A stretch of DNA of 64,000 nt, taken from the NCBI GenBank assembly GCA_019694335.1, contig JAIBCD010000001.1, positions 1 to 64,000 of the forward strand, read 5' to 3'. The notes beneath the pieces were generated by a model that saw nothing but the letters and a program-made list of their open reading frames with translations, ran no database searches and was not told the DNA's origin. Source of the stretch: Rhodospirillaceae bacterium. Its GTDB lineage: Bacteria > Pseudomonadota > Alphaproteobacteria > Rhodospirillales > Rhodospirillaceae. Position 1 is the first letter of the stretch. Every line of letters starts with the position of its first letter. The translations under genes were made by a program, and so were the position numbers. This document shows, one piece after another, positions 8,548 to 17,330 of the stretch.

Positions 8548-9915
8548 ATGCGCACGTCCACAATCGTCCTTGCGGCTTCGGTGGCGCTGGCCGTGACGGC
8601 CCAGGCCAAGGAAACCCATCAGTGGACCAAGCAGCAGCATGCGCTTCAGCAGGAATATGTGCAGGAAGAAATGCCGCCGGGGTTCCAGGTGGTGAACGTC
8701 GAGGTCGAAGGGCCGGTGTTCGCCGACGCTTCGGGCAAGACGCTCTACATCTGGCCGGTGACGCCCCTGCGCAACGGCAACGCCGGTGAGCTGAAAGGCA
8801 AGCCGACCTGCAGTTCCACGCCGACCCGCGTCACCACCGGGCTGCAAAGCCCGTATCCGGGCGGCCTCGAACTGCCGGAAGTGGATACGCGGCCCGCCTG
8901 CACCGCCGTATGGCCGCCGGTGTTGGCGCCGGCCGGCGCGAAGCCGGTGGGCAAGTGGACGGTGGTCGACGGTCCGGACGGCCGCAAGCAATGGGCCTAT
9001 GACGGACAGGCGCTCTATACCTCCGTGCTCGACAAGAAGCGCGGCGACGCCTGGGGCCAGAGCAACAACAATCCCGGCGGCGATTCCAGCGGCGCCAGCC
9101 GCGAGCCGGCCGGTCCACCCGCCAATATCCCGCCCCAGTTCGCGGTGAAGTCCTACAAGAACGGCAAGCTGCTGACCTTGGCCAACACCAAGTCGATCTA
9201 TGTCTACGACAAGGACCAGCCCAACAAGTCGAACTGCACCGGTGCATGCCTGGAGACGTTCTCACCGGTGCTGGCGCCCGAGAATGTGCAGCCGCAAGGC
9301 GCCTGGTCGATCATCGAGCGGTCATCGGGCGTGAAGCAGTGGGCCTACCGCAAGCAGCCGGTCTACACCTATAACCTGGAAGAGAAGACGCCGAGTTTCG
9401 AAGGCGCCGACCAGCCCGGCTGGCGCAATGTCTTCATGCAACTCGCGCCGCCGTTCCCCAAGGGCTTCCAGATCACCGACACCAACGCCGGCCAGGTGCT
9501 GGCCGACGCCAGGGGCCGTACCATCTACCTCTATAACTGCAACGACGACGCCATCGACCAGCTGGATTGCAGCCATCCGTCACAGCCGCAGGCCTATCGC
9601 CTGGCCCTGTGCGGCAAGGGCGACTGGCACCGTTGCCAGGAGACCTTCCCCTATCTGCTCGCCGGCGCGGGCGAAAAGAGCGAGTCCAACATCTGGGCGA
9701 TCAAATACATCGATCCGGCCAGCGGGCGCTGGGTGGAGCCCAATGATCCCGGCGCGCTCCGGGTGTGGGCTTACCGCGACCGGCCGGTCTATCTCTGCGG
9801 CCGTGACAAGGCCGCGGGCGATTTCGAATGCGACGGCTGGGGCGAGTTCAGCGCCGGCCGCAACGGCTGGAAGGCGTTCTGGATCCGCGACGTTTACGGC
9901 CGCAATGGAATCTGA
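8548..9915 (+). CDS. cassette 1, protein C: secreted protein with three PF03640-like repeats
   Basis: A 455-residue secreted protein: signal peptide to about residue 20 (VTAQAK), then three repeats of the kind called lipoprotein-15 or COG4315. Repeat 1 has FADASGKTLYIWP, AVWPPVLAP, RKQWAYDGQALYTS. Repeat 2 has SIYVYDKDQPNKSNCTGAC, KQWAYRKQPVYTY. Repeat 3 has VLADARGRTIYLYNC, then RVWAYRDRPVYLC. Each repeat pairs a (T/S)(I/L)Y strand with a WAY..(P/A)(V/L)Y strand, and most carry cysteines. The family has no proven biochemical role. ATG 8548 lies two bases after the stop of B; GTG 8542 in GTGATCATG overlaps that stop and is an alternative start. Confidence 0.8.
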   Translation: MRTSTIVLAASVALAVTAQAKETHQWTKQQHALQQEYVQEEMPPGFQVVNVEVEGPVFADASGKTLYIWPVTPLRNGNAGELKGKPTCSSTPTRVTTGLQSPYPGGLELPEVDTRPACTAVWPPVLAPAGAKPVGKWTVVDGPDGRKQWAYDGQALYTSVLDKKRGDAWGQSNNNPGGDSSGASREPAGPPANIPPQFAVKSYKNGKLLTLANTKSIYVYDKDQPNKSNCTGACLETFSPVLAPENVQPQGAWSIIERSSGVKQWAYRKQPVYTYNLEEKTPSFEGADQPGWRNVFMQLAPPFPKGFQITDTNAGQVLADARGRTIYLYNCNDDAIDQLDCSHPSQPQAYRLALCGKGDWHRCQETFPYLLAGAGEKSESNIWAIKYIDPASGRWVEPNDPGALRVWAYRDRPVYLCGRDKAAGDFECDGWGEFSAGRNGWKAFWIRDVYGRNGI

Positions 9916-9931
9916 GGAAAAGGGCAGCTCC

Positions 9932-11017
9932 ATGAAAACTGCTTTCGTCACAGTTTCAGCGTTAGCGCTGTTCGCGTTCGCCGCGCAGGCCGACGAGCCC
10001 TTGCAGAACGGCAAGATCGGCTATGTCCTCACCAACAAGAACTGGGCGATCTACCAGACCCCCGACGGCAAGGCGGAATGCCCCAACGGCCTCAACGACG
10101 GCCCGCGCGAGCAGTTCGACAAGCTCTATCCGCGCGACCAGAAGCACAATGTCGTGGACTCGTGGCTGGAACGCGAAGGCGAGGTGATGCTGCCCGATCC
10201 GGTCAGGGCGAAGCCGGGGCTCACCTTCTTCGAAGCCCAGGGCGACATGGCCATCGGCCTCGACCTCGACGGCAAGAACAAGCCGGGCGATTTCAGGAGC
10301 CCGGACGGCCGCACCGGCGTCGACAACAGGATCTACCGGGTGTTCGGTTGCGTCGGCAATTACCGCGGCCCTGACGGGTCCTACCGGCACTTCGTCGAGT
10401 CCTACATGCAGAAGGACAACTTCAACCGCATCATGATGGAACTGTCCGGCGTGGACGATCTCGCCAACGACCCGGACGTGACCGTGACGCTCTATCGCGG
10501 GCGCGACGACCTGCTGCTGGACGCGGCCGGCAAGTTCATCGCCGGCGGCACTCAGCGCATCGACGCGGAGTGGGGCAAGGAGTTCATCCGCACCACCAAG
10601 GGCAGGATCGTCGACGGCGTGCTGACGACCGTGCCGATCGACATCACCTATCCTGAGTCGCTCGCGCGCGGCGCGCCCAAGCAGTTCGTGAAGGACTGGC
10701 GCGTGGAGCTCAAGCTCACCACCAGCGGCGCGGAAGGCCTGATGGGCGGCTACCTCGACATCCAGCGGCTGCACAACAACCTCATCCAGAACTGGGGCAC
10801 GCACTACCGCAGCTATGGCCAGGAATCGATTTCCGACGAATACCGCGCCATGCTGAAGAATGCCGACGCCTATCCCGACAAGAACGGGCAGAACCGGTTC
10901 ATCTCCTCGGGTTGGGAGATCAAGTTCAAGCAGGTGTTCATCATTCATCCGGACCCTGCCGTGGCGAAGGCAACGCCGCAGGACGGCGGCGCGGCCACGG
11001 AGAAGGCCGGGCGCTGA
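9932..11017 (+). CDS. cassette 1, protein D: secreted protein of unrecognised family
   Basis: A 361-residue protein with a signal peptide (cleavage near AAQADE, residue 20). I do not recognise the family. It is clearly homologous to the products at 32833 and 62732. Shared blocks are IGYV with W/YxT.DGK.ECP, GPREQF (57-62), G.GL.LDGK, G(V/I)DN..YR..GC, DSL or DDLANDPDV, a TLYRGRD segment, a KG(K/R)I.(D/N)GVLTT block and GLMGGY.DI. Only a few Cys remain after the signal, two of them (ECP and the GC before N/R) conserved in all three. It starts 16 bp after C. It is always next to C, which suggests a shared job in the periplasm or outside the cell. Confidence 0.75.
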   Translation: MKTAFVTVSALALFAFAAQADEPLQNGKIGYVLTNKNWAIYQTPDGKAECPNGLNDGPREQFDKLYPRDQKHNVVDSWLEREGEVMLPDPVRAKPGLTFFEAQGDMAIGLDLDGKNKPGDFRSPDGRTGVDNRIYRVFGCVGNYRGPDGSYRHFVESYMQKDNFNRIMMELSGVDDLANDPDVTVTLYRGRDDLLLDAAGKFIAGGTQRIDAEWGKEFIRTTKGRIVDGVLTTVPIDITYPESLARGAPKQFVKDWRVELKLTTSGAEGLMGGYLDIQRLHNNLIQNWGTHYRSYGQESISDEYRAMLKNADAYPDKNGQNRFISSGWEIKFKQVFIIHPDPAVAKATPQDGGAATEKAGR

Positions 11018-11120
11018 TTGCCCGCCGGAGCCGTATCCCGGGGGGGGGCGCTCCATCCGCGGCACGTCATCGTGATCGGCGCGCCGTGCCCGGGGTGGGG
11101 CATTCGGCGCGGAGGAAGAG

Positions 11121-11198
11121 ATGAAAACCGCGACCGGTAAATATGTTTCACGTGAAACATTGCCCCCCGCTTTCCCCGGCCGCGCCTCGCACAAGTAG
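11121..11198 (+). CDS. possible 25-residue ORF spanning parS
   Basis: The frame MKTATGKYVSRETLPPAFP... ends at TAG 11196-11198. It has a near-ideal ribosome site, GGAGGAAGAG, directly upstream of ATG 11121, better than many long genes here. Its middle (YVSRET) is simply the parS palindrome read in this frame, so the peptide sequence there is constrained by DNA and not necessarily by protein function. It ends 12 bp before the metallo-hydrolase start, so it could act as a leader whose translation couples to that gene. It may also not be a gene; there is no homology evidence. Confidence 0.3.
   Translation: MKTATGKYVSRETLPPAFPGRASHK
11144..11159. promoter_or_regulatory. parS: parS centromere site (ParB binding)
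   Basis: TGTTTCACGTGAAACA is the 16-bp parS consensus recognised by chromosomal ParB proteins; flanking A and T extend it to a perfect 18-bp palindrome (11143-11160). parS sites bind ParB in chromosome segregation and usually cluster near the replication origin. No parA or parB lies in the window. It sits in the 193-bp gap between cassette 1 and the metallo-hydrolase. Confidence 0.9.
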
Positions 11199-11210
11199 GG
11201 GGAAGCGTTC

Positions 11211-12293
11211 ATGACCAAGGCCGGACTCGCCGCGTCATTGCTGCTGGCGTTCGTTTGCGGTGCCGCGCGGGCTCAGGACATCGCGGGCGTGCTGTCGCCC
11301 AACCCCAAGCCGCTCGGCATGGACCGCGCGCTTGCGCCGGCGGCCACGCCATGCCCGGACTACAAATCGCCCGCGATCCAGGAGCATATCGACAAGGCCT
11401 ATGCGCTCATCGGCAGGGATCTGCCGTCCGGGCTGATCCCCAACCTGTTCCTACTTCCGCGCCGCGCCGGCCTGTGCGCGCCGGCGCGCGTGCCGGTGGC
11501 CAAGATCGATGAACGCGTGGTCAAGCCGACCAAGCTGTTCGACCAGCTTTCCTACATCGGCGACGCCTTTGTCGGGGTCTGGGTGCTGAAGACCTCGGGC
11601 GGCCTGATCCTGTTCGACGCCATGAACAACCCGGCGGACGTGGACAACATCATCGAGCCGGGCCTCACGGCGCTCGGCTTCAACCCCGCCGACATCAAAT
11701 ACATCCTGCTCACCCACGGCCACGCCGACCATTGGGGTGGCGGGCTGACCCTGCAGGAGCGCTACAAGGCCAAACTCTGGGTGGGCGACAAGGACGCGAG
11801 CTTGCTGGAGCCGCGCGCGGGCCAGGCGCTACAGCCGCCCAAGGCCGACAAGGCCGTTGCCGATGGCGATACGCTGACGCTCGGCGACACCACGGTGAAG
11901 CTCTACGTCACCTCGGGCCATACGCCGGGCAGTTTGTCGGCGATCTTCCCGGTCACCGACAATGGCGTCGCGCATAAGGTCGCGGTGTTCGGCGGCTACG
12001 GTCTGCCGATCCAACTGGAACCGGGCCCGGGGCAGGCGGGCCTGCTTACCTATATCAAGGAGGCGGAGCGTTTCCGCGGTATCGGCCAGCGCGAGGGCGT
12101 CGATGTGGCGCTCAGCACCCATCCAATCTTCGACGATACCGTGGCCAAGATCGCCGCGGTCACGCGCGCCAAGCCCACGAGCAGCCCCTGGGTGCTGGGG
12201 CGCGAAGGCTGGCTGCGGTTCACCGATGCCAGCCTGGAAGTGGCGCGCACCGTGGAAGCGATGGTTCGGGAGAAGAGGGCCGCGCCCAAGTAG
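11211..12293 (+). CDS. exported MBL-fold metallo-hydrolase, subclass B3-like
   Basis: A 360-residue protein with a signal peptide (to about GAARAQ). The N-terminal 100 residues are family-specific; the metallo-beta-lactamase fold follows. Zinc ligands are visible: THGHADHWGG (HxHxDH), SGHTPGS (second-site His) and a STHP His late in the chain, the B3 arrangement. It is longer than typical B3 beta-lactamases (about 290 residues) and has an insertion before the last His, so beta-lactam hydrolysis is only a possibility; relatives include many uncharacterised hydrolases. The start has AGGGGGAAG upstream. It lies alone between the parS site and a TonB receptor gene on the same strand. Confidence 0.8.
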   Translation: MTKAGLAASLLLAFVCGAARAQDIAGVLSPNPKPLGMDRALAPAATPCPDYKSPAIQEHIDKAYALIGRDLPSGLIPNLFLLPRRAGLCAPARVPVAKIDERVVKPTKLFDQLSYIGDAFVGVWVLKTSGGLILFDAMNNPADVDNIIEPGLTALGFNPADIKYILLTHGHADHWGGGLTLQERYKAKLWVGDKDASLLEPRAGQALQPPKADKAVADGDTLTLGDTTVKLYVTSGHTPGSLSAIFPVTDNGVAHKVAVFGGYGLPIQLEPGPGQAGLLTYIKEAERFRGIGQREGVDVALSTHPIFDDTVAKIAAVTRAKPTSSPWVLGREGWLRFTDASLEVARTVEAMVREKRAAPK

Positions 12294-12576
12294 AAGGGGC
12301 AGGCCGCCGCCGGACGCGCGTCCCGGCTGGCGATGGCGGCCGCTTTTGAAAGTTGCCCATAGGCCGCGGTGATACGCGCTTCGGGTGTGAAACCGCTCCG
12401 TGCTTTCGATTTTAAGGTGCGATGCAGCAAATGCCCTTCCGCACCGCAAAAATCTTGGCGCGAATTGCTCTAAATTTGCAATATTACCGGGCAGGGGGTT
12501 TTGGCCGGGGTGGCCAATGCCGGCTCACGCAGGCGCGATCCCGCGCGAGCATTCGGGTTTCATACAGGGGGCTTCC

Positions 12577-15471
12577 ATGAGTCTTACGACCGACGTTGTT
12601 CGCCTGGCGCGCGGCCGGTTCGCGTTGCGGCGTATCCTGTCTTCGTCCGTGTTCACCACGGGTGTCCTGCTCCAGGCCGGCCTCGTGCCCAGCGCGGCGC
12701 ATGCGGCGGACGCCGCCGCGCAGACCGCCCAGACCCCCGTGGTCGAAGAAGTGGTGGTGACCGGAACGCGTATCGTGCGCGACGGTTACGAAGCGCCCAC
12801 GCCGCTCACCGTCGTCACGGCCGAAGCCTTGCAGCAGAACGCCGGCACCAACATCGCCGAGGCGATGCACGCGATTCCGGCCTTCGCGGGTTCGGTGACG
12901 CCGCAGACCGGCATCACCTCGGTCAGCGCCTCGGGCGCGGGCCTGAACCTCCTCAACCTCCGCAGCCTCGGATCCAACCGCACCCTGATCCTGCTCGACG
13001 GCCAGCGCACGGTGCCGTCGCGCGTCGACGCGGTGGTCGACATCAACAACATCCCGCAGCAATTGGTGCAGCGCGTCGACATCGTCACCGGCGGCGCCTC
13101 GGCGATTTACGGCTCCGACGCAGTGACCGGCGTGGTCAACTTCATCCTCGACAAGACCTTCACCGGCATCAAAGGCGAGATCTCCGGCGGCGTCACCACC
13201 TACGGCGACGACCGCAACTACAAGGTCGCGCTGACCGCGGGCACCGCCTTCGCCGGCGGCCGCGGCCACTTCATCGTCAGCGGCGAGATGGTCAACAAGG
13301 ACGGCGTGCTCGACCATCACCGCCCTTGGAACCTGAACCAGATCGGCGTGATCAATAACACCGCTGCCAATATCGCCGCCGGCCAGCCGCAGCGTCTGGT
13401 GCGTTCGGGCGTGGACTCCTGGTTCACCCGCGGCGGCACCATCCAGTCCGGCCCCTTGAAGGGCATTACCTTCGGTCCGGGCGGCGTGCCTTATATGTTC
13501 AACTTCGGCTCGATCACCGACACCGCCTACACCGCCGGCGGCGACAGCCGCCTCGGCACTATCCGCAACGACACCGGCACGCTCGACCCGTCGGAAAACC
13601 GCCAGGCGGTGTTCCTGCGCACGAGCTACGAGGTCAACGACTACATCAACCTGTTCGCCCAGACCTCGTGGAACAGCTCCCATAACTTCAACTGGGCGTT
13701 CTCGCACTTCATGGTCGGCAACGGTCCGACCATCCTGTCGGGCAATCCGATGATCCGCCCGGAGATCCAGGCGCAGATGACCGCGCTCAAGATCACCTCG
13801 ATCCAGGTCAGCGGCATGAACTACGACCTGCCGTGGATCGGCCCCGACCTGCGCCGCCGCACCATGCGCTATGTGGTCGGCGGAAACGGCGCGTTCGACG
13901 CGTTCGACACCTCGTGGAAGTGGAACGCCTATTGGCAGAAGGGCGTCTCGCTCATCAACTACAACGCCCTGGGCGCCACGCGCCGCACGCTGCGCCTCAA
14001 CGCCATCGACGTGGTGCGCAACGCCAACGGCGTGATCGTGTGCCGCTCGACCCTCACCAACCCCAACGACGGCTGCGTGCCGTACAACCCGATGGGCCTG
14101 GGCGTGAACTCGGCCGCCACCATCAACTACATCACCAACGGCGGCGAGCATCCGCACACCAACCAGCACATCGGCCAGGACGTGATCGCGGCCGACATCA
14201 ACGGCGAGCCGTTCTCGAGCTGGGCCGGTCCGGTGTCGGTGGCGCTGTCGGTCGAGCGCCGCGTCGAAAGCGCGGTGTCGAAGCCGAGCGCCGCGACCCT
14301 GTACAGCGACTGGCACTCGGGCAACTTCCTGCCGTTCTCGGGCCGGTATTCGGTGAACGAAGGCGCCGGGGAAATCATCATTCCGCTCGCCAAGGACACC
14401 TCCTTCGCCGAGAGTTGGGATCTGTCCGCCGCGGTCCGCGCCACCAGCTACTCGGTGCAGGGCTACGTCACCACCTGGAAGCTCGGCACCACCTACCAGC
14501 CGGTCTCCGACATCCGGGTGCGCGCTTCGCGTTCGCGCGACATCCGCGCGCCGTCACTGCAGGATCTTTACAACACCGTGCTCGGCGGCTTCCTGCTGGC
14601 CTTCGATCCGGTCTGCCAGTGCACGGCGTCGCCGTTCGGCACCACCATGGGCAATCCCAATCTGACGCCGGAAACCGCCGACACCACCGACATCGGCGTG
14701 GTGCTGCAACCGCGGTTCTTCCCGGGCTTCAGCGCGTCGGTCGATTACTGGAACATCGACCTTGGCAACGCCATCGCCCAGCCCAGCCTCAACCAGATCC
14801 TCACGTTCTGCTATCAGGGCCTGCAATCCTATTGCGCCGACATCACCCGCGTGAACGGCGTGGTGACGGCGATGACGCAGCGCCCGGTCAACATCGCCCA
14901 GCAGATCACCCGCGGCATCGACTTCGAGGCCAGCTACGGCGTTGCGTTGAACGAGATCGTTTCCGATTGGGAAGGCCGGGTCGGCCTGCACATCCAGGCC
15001 ACGCATTACATCAAGAACTACTCGGATACCAAGCTGGCGCCGCCGACCGACAACGTCGGCGAAATGTCGGGTGGTGCGCCGCCGCACTGGAGCGGCGTGG
15101 CCCGCCTCGACTATACCAACGATGCCATGTCCACCGCGCTTACTTACCGGGCGATGAGTTCCGGCACGCTGCGCAATACCTACGTCGAGTGCCAGACCGG
15201 GTGCCCCACCAACCTGGTCTCGCCCTACCAGTCGATCGATAACAACTACGGACCCGGCTACTACTACTTCGATTGGTCGATCACCCGGAAGTTCGAACTT
15301 GGCGGTTCCGCCGCCGAGGCGTTCCTGAACGTCAACAACATCTTCAACCGCGATCCCGGCATCACCCCAAAAGGCTCGGACGAGATCGGCTACGAGATCT
15401 CGGCCTCGAACCCCAGCAAATACGATGTGCTGGGCCGGGTGTTCAAAGTCGGCTTGCGCTTCAAGATGTAA
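12577..15471 (+). CDS. large TonB-dependent receptor
   Basis: A 964-residue outer-membrane receptor. ATG 12577 (ACAGGGGGCTTCC upstream) is preferred to in-frame codons further upstream because it opens a long signal peptide ending near AHAAD. A TonB box, EEVVVTGTRIV, lies at about 55. The plug follows with NLLNLRSLGSNRTLILLDG, RVDIVTGGASAIYGSDA and GVVNFILDK. The barrel has the usual late TonB-receptor motif SRDIRAPSLQDLYN and ends GRVFKVGLRFKM. It closely resembles the receptor at 26576. It stands just upstream of three exported amidases, so a peptide- or amide-containing substrate is an attractive but unproven idea. Confidence 0.9.
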   Translation: MSLTTDVVRLARGRFALRRILSSSVFTTGVLLQAGLVPSAAHAADAAAQTAQTPVVEEVVVTGTRIVRDGYEAPTPLTVVTAEALQQNAGTNIAEAMHAIPAFAGSVTPQTGITSVSASGAGLNLLNLRSLGSNRTLILLDGQRTVPSRVDAVVDINNIPQQLVQRVDIVTGGASAIYGSDAVTGVVNFILDKTFTGIKGEISGGVTTYGDDRNYKVALTAGTAFAGGRGHFIVSGEMVNKDGVLDHHRPWNLNQIGVINNTAANIAAGQPQRLVRSGVDSWFTRGGTIQSGPLKGITFGPGGVPYMFNFGSITDTAYTAGGDSRLGTIRNDTGTLDPSENRQAVFLRTSYEVNDYINLFAQTSWNSSHNFNWAFSHFMVGNGPTILSGNPMIRPEIQAQMTALKITSIQVSGMNYDLPWIGPDLRRRTMRYVVGGNGAFDAFDTSWKWNAYWQKGVSLINYNALGATRRTLRLNAIDVVRNANGVIVCRSTLTNPNDGCVPYNPMGLGVNSAATINYITNGGEHPHTNQHIGQDVIAADINGEPFSSWAGPVSVALSVERRVESAVSKPSAATLYSDWHSGNFLPFSGRYSVNEGAGEIIIPLAKDTSFAESWDLSAAVRATSYSVQGYVTTWKLGTTYQPVSDIRVRASRSRDIRAPSLQDLYNTVLGGFLLAFDPVCQCTASPFGTTMGNPNLTPETADTTDIGVVLQPRFFPGFSASVDYWNIDLGNAIAQPSLNQILTFCYQGLQSYCADITRVNGVVTAMTQRPVNIAQQITRGIDFEASYGVALNEIVSDWEGRVGLHIQATHYIKNYSDTKLAPPTDNVGEMSGGAPPHWSGVARLDYTNDAMSTALTYRAMSSGTLRNTYVECQTGCPTNLVSPYQSIDNNYGPGYYYFDWSITRKFELGGSAAEAFLNVNNIFNRDPGITPKGSDEIGYEISASNPSKYDVLGRVFKVGLRFKM

Positions 15472-15481
15472 TGAAAAGGCG

Positions 15482-15512
15482 CGGGGCGGACCATGGGGTC
15501 CGCCCCGTTTGC
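15482..15512 (+). terminator. rho-independent terminator after TonB receptor
   Basis: CGGGGCGGACC (15482-15492) pairs with GGTCCGCCCCG (15497-15507) around ATGG, followed by TTTGC. The T run is short, but the stem is 11 bp of nearly pure GC. Confidence 0.7.
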
Positions 15513-15623
15513 TTTCGGGGCGATTGGTTTTTCAAGGGCCTAAATACGGCGCGGCCGCGCTTGCGGCGGCATCGTGAAATGTGATGCAGTGAACCATCTT
15601 TGGGATTTATCGGGGGATAGACC

Positions 15624-17258
15624 ATGATGCTGAAATCGCTTTCTCGCCGCTCATATAAGCACCTCCTGCTCGCCGGGTTCGCCCTGGCGCTGGCGCAGGG
15701 GCCGGCGCACGCCGCCGCGCTGCAATTCGACGATGCCTCGGTCGCCGAACTCCAGGCCGCGATGAAGGCCGGCACGCTGACCTCCGAGAAGCTGGTGCAG
15801 CTGTGCATCGCGCGCATCGAGGCCTACGACAAGCAAGGCCCGAAGCTGCACGCGGTGATGGCGCTCAATCCCAAGGCGCTCGAAGAAGCCAGGGCGCTCG
15901 ACGCGGAGCTGAAGGCCAAGGGGCCGCGCTCGCCGGTGCATGGCATTCCGGTGATCCTCAAGGACAACTACGACACGGTTGCGATGCCCACGACCGGCGG
16001 CTCGGTGCTGCTGGAAGGTTCGATCCCGCCCAAGGACGCGTTCCTGGTGAAGAAGCTGCGCGACGCGGGCGCGATCATTCTCGCCAAGGTCAACCTGTCC
16101 GAATTCGCCGCCGGCGGCACCATGAGCTCGCTGGGCGGCCAGTCGCTCAACCCGCACGATCTGACGCGTTCGCCGTCCGGTTCCTCGGGCGGCACCGGCG
16201 TCGGCATCGCCGCCGGCTACGCACCGCTCGGCATGGGCACCGACACCGGCGGTTCGATCCGTGGTCCTGCTGCCGCCAACGGCGTGGTCGCGCTGAAGCC
16301 GACGCATGGCCTGCTGTCGCGCGCGGGCATCATCCCGCTGGCGCTGTCGTTCGACACCGGCGGGCCGTTCGGACGCAACGTCTCGGATATCGCCGGGATG
16401 CTGTCGGTGATGACCGGCGTCGACCCCGCCGACGACGCCACCAAGAAGCAGGAGGGCAAGGTCGAGAAGGACTACGCCAAGTTCCTGAAGGCCGACGCGC
16501 TCAAGGGCACCCGCATCGGCGTACTGCGCGACTTCATGGGCGCCGACGCGGATGTGGACTGGGTGATCAACGCCGCCCTCGACCAGATGAAGAAAGCCGG
16601 CGCCACTTTGGTGGACGTGCGCTATCCCAAGTGGCTGCTGGAGGGGCGCGCGGAATTCTACACCGCCGTGCGCTGGCCGGAATTCCCAGTGCAGTTCAAC
16701 CAGTACCTCGCCACGCTCGGGCCGAAATACCCGAAGACCCTCAATGAAATGATCGAGCGCGCCGAGAAGTTCACCGAGGCCCGCCCGGACGGTGCGCGTC
16801 CCAATACGACGCGCTGGACCCTGTTCAAGCAGGAAGCCGCCAGCGGCAGCATGACCGACTACAAGTACACCTCGGTGAAGGAACATGTCATTCCCGCCAT
16901 CCGCCAGGTGGTGGACGGCGTGATGGCGGCGAACAAGTTGGACGCGATGGTCTATCCGACCTCGGGCGGCAAGACTCCGCTGATCGCGGGCACGCTGGAG
17001 CGCAACGCGCGTCCGGGCGCGGGCGGCGGCGGGGGCACCAATATGGCCAATTTCACCGGCTATCCGGACCTGATCGTGCCGGCGGGCTTCACCGGCGACG
17101 CGCTGCCGGTGGGGATCTCGTTCGTCGCCGGTGCCTTCAGCGAGGGCAAGCTGATCTCCTACGGCTACTCGTTCGAGCAGGCGACCCACGCGCGCCATCG
17201 TCCGGTTCACACCCCGCCGCTGCCGGGCGCGACCATCGACACGAAGGGCGGCAACTAA
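15624..17258 (+). CDS. exported amidase 1 (amidase-signature family)
   Basis: A 544-residue hydrolase of carboxylic amides with a signal peptide (cleavage near AHAAAL, residue 31), so it acts in the periplasm or outside. The Ser-cisSer-Lys triad is complete: Lys113 in VILKDNYDT, Ser187 in SPSGSSGG and Ser211 in GTDTGGSIRGP. The substrate is unknown; the family covers peptide amides, aryl amides and amino-acid amides. The start has GGGGGATAG upstream; ATG 15627 is an equal alternative. The next gene is a tandem copy, and a 72-bp gap with a hairpin separates them. Confidence 0.9.
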   Translation: MMLKSLSRRSYKHLLLAGFALALAQGPAHAAALQFDDASVAELQAAMKAGTLTSEKLVQLCIARIEAYDKQGPKLHAVMALNPKALEEARALDAELKAKGPRSPVHGIPVILKDNYDTVAMPTTGGSVLLEGSIPPKDAFLVKKLRDAGAIILAKVNLSEFAAGGTMSSLGGQSLNPHDLTRSPSGSSGGTGVGIAAGYAPLGMGTDTGGSIRGPAAANGVVALKPTHGLLSRAGIIPLALSFDTGGPFGRNVSDIAGMLSVMTGVDPADDATKKQEGKVEKDYAKFLKADALKGTRIGVLRDFMGADADVDWVINAALDQMKKAGATLVDVRYPKWLLEGRAEFYTAVRWPEFPVQFNQYLATLGPKYPKTLNEMIERAEKFTEARPDGARPNTTRWTLFKQEAASGSMTDYKYTSVKEHVIPAIRQVVDGVMAANKLDAMVYPTSGGKTPLIAGTLERNARPGAGGGGGTNMANFTGYPDLIVPAGFTGDALPVGISFVAGAFSEGKLISYGYSFEQATHARHRPVHTPPLPGATIDTKGGN

Positions 17259-17271
17259 ACTTTGTTTTGTC

Positions 17272-17315
17272 GCGTGTCCGGACAGGAAACCGGTATCCAC
17301 TTTTCCTGGACACGC
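17272..17315. repeat. extragenic palindromic element
   Basis: GCGTGTCC (17272-17279) pairs with GGACACGC (17308-17315). After a four-base bulge, AGGAAA (17284-17289) pairs with TTTCCT (17302-17307), leaving a 12-base loop CCGGTATCCACT. The core resembles short intergenic elements of the type CCGG..TCCACTTTTCC that I know from many alphaproteobacteria. It lies between amidase 1 and amidase 2 and has no T run, so it is not an obvious terminator. Confidence 0.55.
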
Positions 17316-17330
17316 TTTGGGGAGGCGACC

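Noticed and set aside
11040..11048. A run of nine G in the gap after cassette 1, as a possible phase-variation tract
   Set aside because: It is not inside a gene or between promoter boxes that I can place; it could equally be a sequencing length error.
10945..11160. A leftward frame beginning MFHVKH
   Set aside because: MFHVKH is just parS read from the other strand, a well-known source of false starts; no ribosome site, and the rest is antisense to gene D.
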